Shown here piece after piece: positions 1-6,157 of a DNA stretch of 41,071 bases. A program made the translations under genes and the position numbers. Below the pieces are notes generated by a model. It worked only from the letters and a program-made list of their open reading frames with translations, made no database searches and was not told the origin of the DNA. Numbering within the stretch: the first letter of the stretch is position 1; every line of letters begins with the position of its first letter. Source of the stretch: Bacteriovoracaceae bacterium (GTDB lineage: Bacteria > Bdellovibrionota > Bacteriovoracia > Bacteriovoracales > Bacteriovoracaceae); NCBI GenBank assembly GCA_947446575.1, contig CANFHC010000028.1:1-41071 (forward strand), given 5' to 3'.

Positions 1-160
1 ACCTCGTCAATTCCCCATATTAAATTGTTAAAGAACAATGCTGCATTTGATTCAGCTCGTGAATCATACTCTTTTTTATCCAAAATGTAATGTAACTTTG
101 AAACTTCACAATTTGTCATTCATACCCTTGGTTAAACTATTAAATAAACTAAAAACAAAA

Positions 161-410
161 CAGCCCACTAACTCCATTTCAAAAAATAAAATTCATAAAA
201 TTCAAAAAACACCCTCAAATAAATCCCAATCCATAACCGCCTCTCCTTAAATTCTCCAATACTATCGAACTAAATACTCAAATCCCCAAAACCCTCAAAT
301 AATAATTAATACTCATATCAATCCTACTCATCAAACTAACAACTCAATTCACACACCAAAAATCTAATCCCAATCCATCATTCGCCATTCCCTGACCTCA
401 TCCACTAAAA
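161..410. other. G-depleted, C-rich tract (candidate Rho-utilisation region)
   Basis: By hand count the + strand of this 250-nt stretch has about 80 C and only 5 G; the rest is A and T. No convincing gene lies here. A rightward RNA would be C-rich, G-poor and largely unstructured, which is what Rho prefers (a 'C over G bubble'), so it could end transcription entering from the left edge. The words CCCTCAAATAA (211-221 and 293-303) and ATCCCAATCCAT (223-234 and 367-378) each occur twice. On the minus strand a consensus AAGGAG lies about 8 nt before a ten-codon ORF (234 to 202, MDWDLFEGVF), and the second copy of the word also opens ATG-GAT-TGG-GAT before a stop. The composition is seen; the Rho role is inference. 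Confidence 0.5.
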
Positions 411-463
411 CTCGTTGTGGGGGTGAGGTCAGGGAATTAGGCGATGATGTATTTAATTGGGAT
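358..463 (-). terminator. Long imperfect inverted repeat ending the Replic_Relax-like gene
   Basis: The core is a perfect 14-bp inverted repeat, ATTCCCTGACCTCA (387-400) against TGAGGTCAGGGAAT (424-437). It extends outward through CATCATTCGCC (376-386) against GGCGATGATG (440-449) and ATCCCAAT (367-374) against ATTGGGAT (456-463). On the minus strand the hairpin begins at the stop codon of the gene ending at 453 and is followed by five T (358-362). It therefore works as a leftward intrinsic terminator, although the long arms could also mark a repeat element. Confidence 0.6.
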
Positions 464-1286
464 GTCCTATAAAAGGTGTGTGATCTGAAGAAGTTAGTCG
501 ATAATCATTTTGTAGCGGCCTCTCAATAATAGTGACCACCTCTTGGGCGGTCTGGTGGGCAGGCATTCTAAAGAATTCTTTTAATAGAAATTTCTCATTT
601 GTTGAATACAATAGAGATTCTCCTTTAAAGGTTAAAAGATCATCTAAAAGAGAAAAGTAAATTTTGCCTTCGGTATAACTCGACGTAGTTCGGTTCCAAT
701 AATCTTTCAGCTTATTTAAAATTGCTTGTGACGGAACGATATACCAAACACCAAGTAAATCTTTATTCCATTGGTACTGGCCCAGAATTTTTTTGTACCT
801 ACTTTGACTTTTTAGGTTCATCTCTAATTCAATTGCCATACTGTGAGAAGAATTATCAATCTTAGATTCAAAAATCCCATCTGGAATTAATTTATTTTTA
901 GCGTCTCTTAAGGAATATTTTTTATAAATCATTGATCGAATTACATGCTCAGCGATCCATTTTTTAATAATCCCTAGTTCTTCTAAAAACATTCTTAGCT
1001 TGATCAATTTAAAATCATGATCGATGCTTGCTTGATTCCAGTAACATTTAAAGTTTTCTAAGCTCATTTTCTTAGCCCCTTTAGGTGCGATGGCCCAAAG
1101 ATTTTCTGTTGTCATTAAAAGCCCTGCTCTTCTGATTAATCCTTCCTTCTCAAGAATACGAAGACGACGTAGGACCGTTGAATAATCAACATTGTTAAAA
1201 TGTTTTTCGATAATGATTGTCGTTGATAATAAACCATAATCTCCTAAATCAGATAAAAGGTGCTGGTCTCTATTTGTGAAATACAT
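453..1286 (-). CDS. Replic_Relax-like protein (winged helix plus nuclease-like core)
   Basis: This 277-residue protein resembles the replication-relaxation family known mainly from plasmids and mobile elements. Residues 1-75 look like a winged helix-turn-helix (LRRLRILEKEGLIRRAG, then LWAIAPKGA). Residues 88-180 carry the family's conserved order: HDFKL around H90, IPDGIF with D136, AIELEMN with E153 and E155, then SQSRYKK and GQYQW. The PD...ExE arrangement resembles a PD-(D/E)xK-type nuclease core, but catalysis is inference. The ATG at 1286 follows AAGGAG, which overlaps the stop of the gene upstream, so the two form one operon. No relaxase, replication initiator or integrase is in view, so this may be the edge or remnant of a mobile element. 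Confidence 0.6.
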   Translation of the reverse strand: MYFTNRDQHLLSDLGDYGLLSTTIIIEKHFNNVDYSTVLRRLRILEKEGLIRRAGLLMTTENLWAIAPKGAKKMSLENFKCYWNQASIDHDFKLIKLRMFLEELGIIKKWIAEHVIRSMIYKKYSLRDAKNKLIPDGIFESKIDNSSHSMAIELEMNLKSQSRYKKILGQYQWNKDLLGVWYIVPSQAILNKLKDYWNRTTSSYTEGKIYFSLLDDLLTFKGESLLYSTNEKFLLKEFFRMPAHQTAQEVVTIIERPLQNDYRLTSSDHTPFIGHPN

Positions 1287-1296
1287 TAATTGCTCC

Positions 1297-1575
1297 TTAA
1301 ATAAAACTTGCTAGTGCTTTTTCGATTACATTTTCACTTTTAACGACTACTGCTTTCTCTTTGGATGCTCTTAAATTTGTAATCATTTCCTTAGCCTCAT
1401 GTAATTCGTTTTTAAGCACGCTGATTTTAAATTCATGACTTCGTTCAATTTTAAAAATTTCCTCTTCACAATAACTCTTTGCTTGTTTTCGTAATGAAGA
1501 TTTAAATTCTTCTTTTTGGTAGTAGCAGTACAAAGCAAAAAGCCCTGAACCCATTAAAGTAAATGTTTCAAGCAT
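1297..1575 (-). CDS. Small membrane-anchored coiled-coil protein
   Basis: I do not recognise this 92-residue protein. The first 20 residues are hydrophobic (METFTLMGSGLFALYCYY-like) and could be one membrane anchor. The rest is charged and helical with a heptad-like pattern (residues 21-75, rich in E, K and L), predicting a coiled coil facing the cytoplasm. The ATG at 1575 follows a strong GAGGAGG. It is the first gene of a two-gene leftward operon; its stop is 10 bp before the Replic_Relax-like start, so a shared function is likely but unknown. Confidence 0.6.
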   Translation of the reverse strand: MLETFTLMGSGLFALYCYYQKEEFKSSLRKQAKSYCEEEIFKIERSHEFKISVLKNELHEAKEMITNLRASKEKAVVVKSENVIEKALASFI

Positions 1576-1978
1576 GCTGGCCTCCTCGAAATAAAATAAG
1601 TTTCAGCAAATCTTGAGATTCGCTAAATTAGCTAATGGAGTTCTTTTTTTGATTGCTAAAGCTTTTTCTCTGCCTTAGTATGAGTGGAAAGGCGTCCAAC
1701 CTTACACTCTCTAGCTTTAAATTTTTCTCATAATCCTCCTCTTGTTTGTCTGAAAAATTACAGACGAATTCAAAAGAGAATCACAATAAATATAATAAAT
1801 AACTCCGAGATGCATTGCCCCCGCAAGTCATTTTTGTTTTTTGAATAAATTCAAATAATTAATTTACAATATTTATCTCGAAAATGTTGATGTTGAATTT
1901 ATTTTGAAATAAGAAGGAGCCCAATAAAGGCCCCTGTGTAGTTCTTGAATATAGTTTTAAATACTGACGTTACTTCGA
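1576..1978. other. Intergenic spacer with small hairpins, no gene seen
   Basis: No ORF with a credible start was found in these 403 bases. The spacer should hold the promoter of the coiled-coil/Replic_Relax operon and the end of the secreted-protein gene to the right. Two possible RNA structures are visible: GAGTG...AAGG...CCTT...CACTC (1682-1709) and GTCTG...CAGAC (1749-1767). On the minus strand GAGGAGG precedes a four-codon ORF (M-R-K-I-stop) near 1730. None of these can be assigned a role from sequence alone. Confidence 0.4.
1908..1934 (-). terminator. Weak leftward terminator
   Basis: GGAGCC (1916-1921) can pair with GGCCCC (1929-1934), with one mismatch. Read leftward, the hairpin is followed by TTCTTATTT. 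It sits about 45 bp beyond the stop of the secreted-protein gene ending at 1979, as expected for its terminator. The stem is short and imperfect. Confidence 0.4.
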
Positions 1979-3040
1979 TTACTCGTTGGAAACGGTTTTT
2001 GTTTTAGAAATAAAAGGTTTGTTTGTCGTAAACAAATCGGTAAATGGTGCTTCAACAATTATCTTATCATCTTCATATATCCTAGCGATCAAAGGCTCAC
2101 CTGGTGAAAAAATGATCTCCATATCAAGATTTGATAGCATGGACTGAATATGAGCTTTCAATTTTTTAGGCTCAGTAGAATCTGTAAGTACAACTGATCG
2201 ACCAAGGCTATTATTAAATCCATGGTAAAAATTAGTTTCTCCAATATCAAAACTAACAGTTGTCTTAGTAAGTAGTGATTTGCCCGCAATTTGATATAAA
2301 TCGAGAGTAAGTATATTTTGATTTCTTTGATAATAAAAATTAGTTGATTGCAAATATTGATCGCTTGAAGCGATACTATTTCCAGCAATCCAACCTGACA
2401 AAGAAGTTTCTTTTTGGTTTATTTCTTTAGCTGGTGGGCTGTCCTTGGAAAATAGTGCAGCTACTTGTGCTCTAGATTTAACTGATGTGTCGACTTTATT
2501 TGCAAGTCTTGCATCACGGTACAACATTTCATGATATATTAATGCGGCTTGATTGAGCGTATCTAGTTCATTCCATATGGGAGTACTAATTTTTAATTTA
2601 TCAATTGAGTCATCAAAAAAAGCAACTTGTTCAACTTTGCATCCTATTGGCGGGGCCGCATGCAAACCAAGATCATTTATTTCTGGTAATTTAAAATTTA
2701 TTGGTAGAAACAGCGTTTCTGTTAAATATTTATCTAAAAGCTGAGTTGTGATGTCTTCCTTGATACGTTCAGGTAAATTATTTACATCATAACCCCAAAG
2801 TCGCCATAGGTTAGTTGTCGCATTCATATAATCCTGGCCAATGTCATTTGATGTTTCAATTAATGAAAAACCAAATTTGACTCTCGCTTCATACAGATCA
2901 AGAAGTTCAGCTGAATCAATCTTTCCCTTCAAGTTCCTGCAAACAATCGCAAAGCCCCCGCCGCTTGTTATAGGGCCAGCCAAAGCTACTCCCAAGAAGA
3001 CCTGTCCTGCAAACACTACTGCTAAAAATAAACTTTTCAT
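1979..3040 (-). CDS. Secreted protein of unknown function
   Basis: This is a 353-residue exported protein. The chosen start (ATG at 3040) follows GGGAGG by about 6 nt and gives a clean signal peptide (MKSLFLAVVFAGQVFLGVALA). An in-frame start 18 codons upstream would bury the signal and has no ribosome site. The mature N-terminus has GGGFAIVCRN then ELLDLYEARVKFGF, a pattern I associate with hypothetical exported proteins of Bdellovibrio-type bacteria. A second Cys (GCKVEQVAFFDDS) and a helix with IYHEMLYRDARL follow. The C-terminal third looks beta-rich. IYHEMLYRD is close to, but does not match, a zinc HExxH. It is divergent from the TIGR02147 gene, so the 116-bp spacer may be shared control DNA. 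Confidence 0.65.
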   Translation of the reverse strand: MKSLFLAVVFAGQVFLGVALAGPITSGGGFAIVCRNLKGKIDSAELLDLYEARVKFGFSLIETSNDIGQDYMNATTNLWRLWGYDVNNLPERIKEDITTQLLDKYLTETLFLPINFKLPEINDLGLHAAPPIGCKVEQVAFFDDSIDKLKISTPIWNELDTLNQAALIYHEMLYRDARLANKVDTSVKSRAQVAALFSKDSPPAKEINQKETSLSGWIAGNSIASSDQYLQSTNFYYQRNQNILTLDLYQIAGKSLLTKTTVSFDIGETNFYHGFNNSLGRSVVLTDSTEPKKLKAHIQSMLSNLDMEIIFSPGEPLIARIYEDDKIIVEAPFTDLFTTNKPFISKTKTVSNE

Positions 3041-3156
3041 TAACAACCTCCCAGTTGGTGTATGAAAATTACTCAAAGTTGTCCAGTTTCTCAATTTATA
3101 TGTTATAATATATTAAGTATGTTTGTTATAAAAAGTAACGACGGAGGGTTTTAGTC

Positions 3157-3954
3157 ATGAATCTCTATGAATATTTTTCATATAAAACTTATTTGATTGA
3201 CCTTATCTCCGATACCCATATCAAGGTTTCGGCTCTTTCTGAGATGGCCGGTTGTAATCGAAGTTATTTTTCACAGATGATCAATGGAAAAGTGCAACTA
3301 ACGAGCGACCATATTATCAATTTAGCAGAAGGTTTGGAATTTTCTGAACTTGAAAAAGAATATTTTATTACCTTGTGTCTTTTAGAGCGCTCCTCACTTA
3401 TTAGCACAAAAGAAATTTTAGAAAAAAAACTTAATATACTCAGGCAAAAAAGCTTAGTACTTTCTAAAAAAATCAAAGACGAAGGTAAATCCTTTGAGCT
3501 GACTGATGAAATGAAGGGAGAATATTATTCAAGTTGGCTGTATGGTCAAATTAATGTTTTAACAAGTATTGAAGATTTTCAAACACCAGAATCGATTGCT
3601 TCAAAGCTAAACATTAACATTAATTTAGTAAAAAAAATTCTTAATCGGTTACGAGACATGCGACTAGTGATTAAAAAAGAAAAAAATTATATTCATCAAG
3701 CTGGCAATTTACATATTCCTCATAAATCTCCACACAATGTAGTTAACCATATGAATTGGAGAATGCGCGCGCTTCAAAAAGTTCAAGAAGATGATGGAAT
3801 CCACTATACGGCAGCTTTTTCTATTTCAAAAAAAGAAATTCCGATCTTAAAATCGCAGTTATTAGAATTTATTAAAAAACAAAGAGAAGTTATAGCTGCT
3901 TCTGGAACTGAAGAGGTTTATTGCTTTAACTGTGATCTATTTAATCCAAGCTAA
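3157..3954 (+). CDS. TIGR02147 family regulator
   Basis: The 265-residue product matches the TIGR02147 family, a group of cytoplasmic HTH-type proteins abundant in Fibrobacter and Bdellovibrio relatives. The hallmark opening is present (YEYFSYKTYLIDLI), then an HTH-like part at about residues 22-60 (VSALSEMAGCNRSYFSQMIN, then HIINLAEGL). A second region (about 115-185) has the LNININLVKKILNRLRDMRLV winged-helix pattern. The ATG lies 9 nt after GGAGGG. It faces away from the secreted-protein gene; such neighbour pairing is common for this family and suggests local regulation, which is inference. Ligand and targets are unknown. Confidence 0.85.
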   Translation: MNLYEYFSYKTYLIDLISDTHIKVSALSEMAGCNRSYFSQMINGKVQLTSDHIINLAEGLEFSELEKEYFITLCLLERSSLISTKEILEKKLNILRQKSLVLSKKIKDEGKSFELTDEMKGEYYSSWLYGQINVLTSIEDFQTPESIASKLNININLVKKILNRLRDMRLVIKKEKNYIHQAGNLHIPHKSPHNVVNHMNWRMRALQKVQEDDGIHYTAAFSISKKEIPILKSQLLEFIKKQREVIAASGTEEVYCFNCDLFNPS

Positions 3955-4112
3955 AAGACTTTTACCTAATAGTTGTAATTAAATGACTTCGAATCGCCAA
4001 GATTGTCAAAATTATTCGTCTTTGCTAACAACAAGCAGCCTCATTACACAATTCAAGAATTTGCTTTTTTTAGTGAATCATGGGGAAAAAGTAAGATAGT
4101 TGGTCTGCGTGG

Positions 4113-4427
4113 CTAAGCAGCTTCAAGATGAATCTTCATCTTGATACCAGCTTTCTTAAACTGATCCTGAAGTGCAAGTTCAACGAAAGTGACTTCTGAG
4201 TATCCTAATATCTTAGCAAACTTTTTAGCTCTCTCTGGACTTACAGATTTAACACCTTTTTCAATCTGAGAAAGGTGAGCCTGAGAAATTCGAAGTTTTT
4301 TAGCGAAAGTAACTTGTGATATCTCATCTGATAAGCGGATAGACTCAAGAGTGCTCCCAAAACTTATCGGTGCCCCAATGGCCTTATCTAAAAATTTCAT
4401 AGCATTGCTTTTTTTCTTAGTAGTCAT
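4113..4427 (-). CDS. Xre-family antitoxin
   Basis: This is a 104-residue cytoplasmic DNA-binding protein with a typical Xre/Cro helix-turn-helix at about residues 22-75 (VTFAKKLRISQAHLSQIEKG). The order toxin-then-antitoxin and an 11-bp overlap with the RelE-like gene upstream are like higBA-type modules. It should bind and neutralise the toxin and repress the operon through the inverted repeat at 4703-4727. A perfect inverted repeat, TCAAGATGAA-TC-TTCATCTTGA (4123-4144), lies in its last codons and could form a stable hairpin in the mRNA. Confidence 0.85.
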   Translation of the reverse strand: MTTKKKSNAMKFLDKAIGAPISFGSTLESIRLSDEISQVTFAKKLRISQAHLSQIEKGVKSVSPERAKKFAKILGYSEVTFVELALQDQFKKAGIKMKIHLEAA

Positions 4428-4698
4428 GTTTATTTACCTCTTCAACATACGCAAATTCAATAATTCCATTTTCTTTAATGGTGTATATGGCCCGATAGGC
4501 GATATTCAATCTAATTGAACGCTGACCTTTTCTTTCACCTTTAAGTGGTTCGTCGTGATAACCAGATATTTTTTGAACTTCACCAAGTCCCAATCGTTCA
4601 ACGTCATTGATCCAAAGACGAAGTTTTCTTTGGATATGGTTTGGAAGTTTTAAAATATCTTTTTCTGCTTTCTTTGAAAGCTCAACAGAAGTGATCAT
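4417..4698 (-). CDS. RelE/ParE-superfamily toxin
   Basis: The 93-residue protein fits the RelE superfamily of ribosome-dependent mRNA endonucleases: basic helices (LSKKAEKDILKLPNHIQRKL), then the PLKGERKGQRSIRLN strand block, YRAIYTI and a C-terminal EFAYVEEVNKHDY. The basic residues on these strands would form the RNA-cutting site in active members. It is the first gene of a leftward pair with the Xre antitoxin. Its ATG at 4698 is only five nt past the -10 hexamer and lacks a Shine-Dalgarno sequence, so the message is probably leaderless. ParE-type gyrase poisoning cannot be excluded from sequence, but the HDY tail favours RelE/HigB. Confidence 0.85.
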   Translation of the reverse strand: MITSVELSKKAEKDILKLPNHIQRKLRLWINDVERLGLGEVQKISGYHDEPLKGERKGQRSIRLNIAYRAIYTIKENGIIEFAYVEEVNKHDY

Positions 4699-4702
4699 GA
4701 TT

Positions 4703-4732
4703 AAATATAACCTGTTGGGTTATATTTGTCAA
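4703..4732 (-). promoter_or_regulatory. Promoter and operator of the RelE/Xre module
   Basis: Read leftward, TTGACA (4732-4727) is separated by exactly 17 nt from TATATT (4709-4704), a near-consensus sigma70-type promoter. A perfect 10-bp inverted repeat, AAATATAACC (4703-4712) and GGTTATATTT (4718-4727) with a 5-nt spacer, covers the -10 and spacer. A repressor bound here would block RNA polymerase, as expected for autorepression by the Xre antitoxin. The -10 ends five nt before the toxin ATG, so transcription should begin at or next to the start codon. Confidence 0.8.
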
Positions 4733-4756
4733 TGAAGAAATAACTGGATTTTTAGA

Positions 4757-4824
4757 GTCCGACCCGGTCCGACTAGTCCGACTGAATCCATGAAATGAGG
4801 TGAAAAAAAGTGAAATATAGTGAA
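4757..4824. repeat. Two sets of helically phased direct repeats
   Basis: GTCCGAC occurs three times (4757-4763, 4767-4773, 4776-4782) at 10- and 9-bp steps. Directly after, GTGAA occurs three times (4800, 4810, 4820) at exactly 10-bp steps. Each copy therefore faces the same side of the helix. The block lies between the divergent RelE/Xre and DUF4160 operons. A 7-bp inverted repeat, ATTCACC-GAA-GGTGAAT (4886-4902), follows. It could be a cooperative protein-binding array or an attachment/recombination site; neither is shown. Confidence 0.5.
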
Positions 4825-4970
4825 GTGACGAAGTCTAAAAAAATTAATGTTCGCTCTTAAACTCTTAATTTGCTTGAAGATTAAAATTCACCGAAGGTGA
4901 ATCGGGTAGTTCGGGGATAAAATACTCCTAGCTTATTCAAATATATATGGCAAATAATACATATTAAAAG

Positions 4971-4998
4971 CCATACAAAAGTATGGTACAATGATTTT
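4971..4998 (+). promoter_or_regulatory. Possible operator and -10 of the DUF4160 operon
   Basis: A perfect inverted repeat, CCATAC-AAAA-GTATGG (4971-4986), touches a -10-like TACAAT (4987-4992). Six nt later comes the GTG start at 4999, and there is no Shine-Dalgarno sequence, which would mean a leaderless message. No good -35 is seen 17 nt upstream (TTAAAA). The ribbon-helix-helix protein made by this operon is a natural candidate to bind the repeat. Confidence 0.45.
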
Positions 4999-5250
4999 GT
5001 GAAAGTTGGAACTATTATCGAGAACGAAAAATGGAAAATTAAGGACCATGCTCCTCCAAAGGAGCATGGTCCTGCACATGTTCATGTTATTGCAAAAGGT
5101 GAAAAAGCAGAAGTTAAGATTTCATTGATAGATTTAGCAGTAATAGGGAAGACTAGATTTAGTAAACAAACAGTTAAGGGTATAATTAAGTATATACATA
5201 AAAACTACGATGTATTAATTGAAGCCTGGGAGAAATTGCATGAAGACTAG
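4999..5250 (+). CDS. DUF4160-like small protein
   Basis: An 83-residue cytoplasmic protein starting with GTG. It shows the DUF4160 pattern: IKDHAPPKEHGPAHVHV with several His (residues 15-31), KGEKAEVKI strand, then a helix ending EAWEKLHED. DUF4160 proteins are small, of unknown activity, and often sit in two-gene toxin-antitoxin-like pairs. Here the stop overlaps the start of a ribbon-helix-helix gene by 11 bp, which supports such a pairing. The codons for residues 15-25 form a perfect 14-bp hairpin. The upstream ATG at 4991 is in another frame and stops at once, so GTG is the only usable start. Confidence 0.65.
   Translation: MKVGTIIENEKWKIKDHAPPKEHGPAHVHVIAKGEKAEVKISLIDLAVIGKTRFSKQTVKGIIKYIHKNYDVLIEAWEKLHED
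5042..5073 (+). repeat. Perfect 14-bp hairpin inside the DUF4160 gene
   Basis: AGGACCATGCTCCT (5042-5055) and AGGAGCATGGTCCT (5060-5073) are exact reverse complements around a CCAA loop. The arms encode DHAP and EHGP, so the inverted repeat also makes a pseudo-repeat in the protein. There is no T-run after it, so it is not an intrinsic terminator. It could slow the ribosome, be an RNase site, or be a DNA palindrome bound by a regulator. Confidence 0.7.
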
Positions 5251-5503
5251 AAAAAAGCCAAGTCTTAAAAAGGCGTTGACTAAGGTAGATAAGGCTCCAA
5301 AAGAACTATATGGAAATATCAAGATTGATCTTTCGTCTCTGCCTTGTTTAAAAAAATCGGAAAGAGAAAAGATCACAGCTAATTTTGATGCAGACTTATT
5401 AGAGATTATTAGAAAATTGGCAAAAAAGCATCATGTTTCATATACGACTTTAATGAATGATGTTCTTAGAAAAGTTTTTGTTGAAGATAAAAAAGCAAGT
5501 TAG
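5240..5503 (+). CDS. Ribbon-helix-helix (CopG/BrnA-like) antitoxin
   Basis: An 87-residue protein whose C-terminal half is a ribbon-helix-helix domain: strand KITANFDADLL (44-54), helix EIIRKLAKKHH, turn VSYTT and helix LMNDVLRKVF (71-80). This is the pattern of CopG/BrnA-type antitoxins, which bind DNA as dimers. The N-terminal 40 residues are basic and could fold on a toxin partner. The ATG at 5240 follows GGGAGA by 7 nt and overlaps the DUF4160 gene; an earlier in-frame start at 5219 has no ribosome site. Its stop directly abuts the next start (TAG-ATG), suggesting coupled translation of all three genes. Partner identity is inference. Confidence 0.75.
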   Translation: MKTRKKPSLKKALTKVDKAPKELYGNIKIDLSSLPCLKKSEREKITANFDADLLEIIRKLAKKHHVSYTTLMNDVLRKVFVEDKKAS

Positions 5504-6157
5504 ATGATAAAATTAAACATATTGGGTCTAAAGGCAACTTGTGAAAATGAATCTTATGAATTTGCTGATAGATTTATTAGAAAGCTCCCTAGAAAAAGTG
5601 ATGGGTCTTTTGATTTATCAAGTGGAGAATTTTACGACAACGACATAGATGCCATAAGGCATGCTTATACGTCGGGACTTTTTACACAGGAATATGGTGA
5701 AAAAGTCACAGAGATCTTAGGTGATATGAATGAAATAGTTCCTTTCGGAGGTAATTCAAGTTCCAACAGTCCTAATTCTAAGAATATGGATTTATGGAAT
5801 AATCGGATAGGTCGAACATTAGGTTTAAAAACTTCTGGAAAGATAAAGCTTTTTAAATTAGTTTTAAAAGCACTTAAAAATGGTGAGCTGATTATTGACC
5901 CAGAAAATGATCCAAGAATTAATGAAGTATCATCAAGCAAGATGATTACAAAAAATAAAGTATTCGTAGTTAAAGAATCAAAGAAAGGGAAAAACTTGAA
6001 TTATTTTGATTTTGAGAAATCACTAATCCTATCAAGAAGTGAATTTATATCTGAAATCAAAATGGGAAAATATCCATTCTATGAAATTAGAATAGTTAAG
6101 GGTGATGAAACTCCAGTGTCTAAAAAAGATAAGAATATTCCGAATAATCTTGGTTAA
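5504..6157 (+). CDS. DUF6973-like protein, possible toxin domain
   Basis: A 217-residue protein with no signal peptide. Residues 45-108 carry a conserved-looking set: DAIRHAYTSGLF (R52, H53), G65, MNE (E77), then NMDLWNNRIGR (D96, N99, N100, R104). From memory this RH...E...MDxxNNxxGR set matches a domain (DUF6973) seen at the ends of polymorphic toxins and in phage-like proteins; activity is not established. The C-terminal 100 residues are basic and unrecognised. The ATG follows the stop of the antitoxin-like gene with no gap and has no clear ribosome site of its own, so translation is likely coupled. Its end overlaps the convergent phosphoesterase gene by 4 bp. Confidence 0.55.
   Translation: MIKLNILGLKATCENESYEFADRFIRKLPRKSDGSFDLSSGEFYDNDIDAIRHAYTSGLFTQEYGEKVTEILGDMNEIVPFGGNSSSNSPNSKNMDLWNNRIGRTLGLKTSGKIKLFKLVLKALKNGELIIDPENDPRINEVSSSKMITKNKVFVVKESKKGKNLNYFDFEKSLILSRSEFISEIKMGKYPFYEIRIVKGDETPVSKKDKNIPNNLG

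Noticed and set aside
38-250. 70-codon + strand ORF at the left end
   Set aside because: It lies in the G-depleted tract, where stop codons containing G are rare, has no ribosome site and its product is low-complexity without a recognisable pattern.
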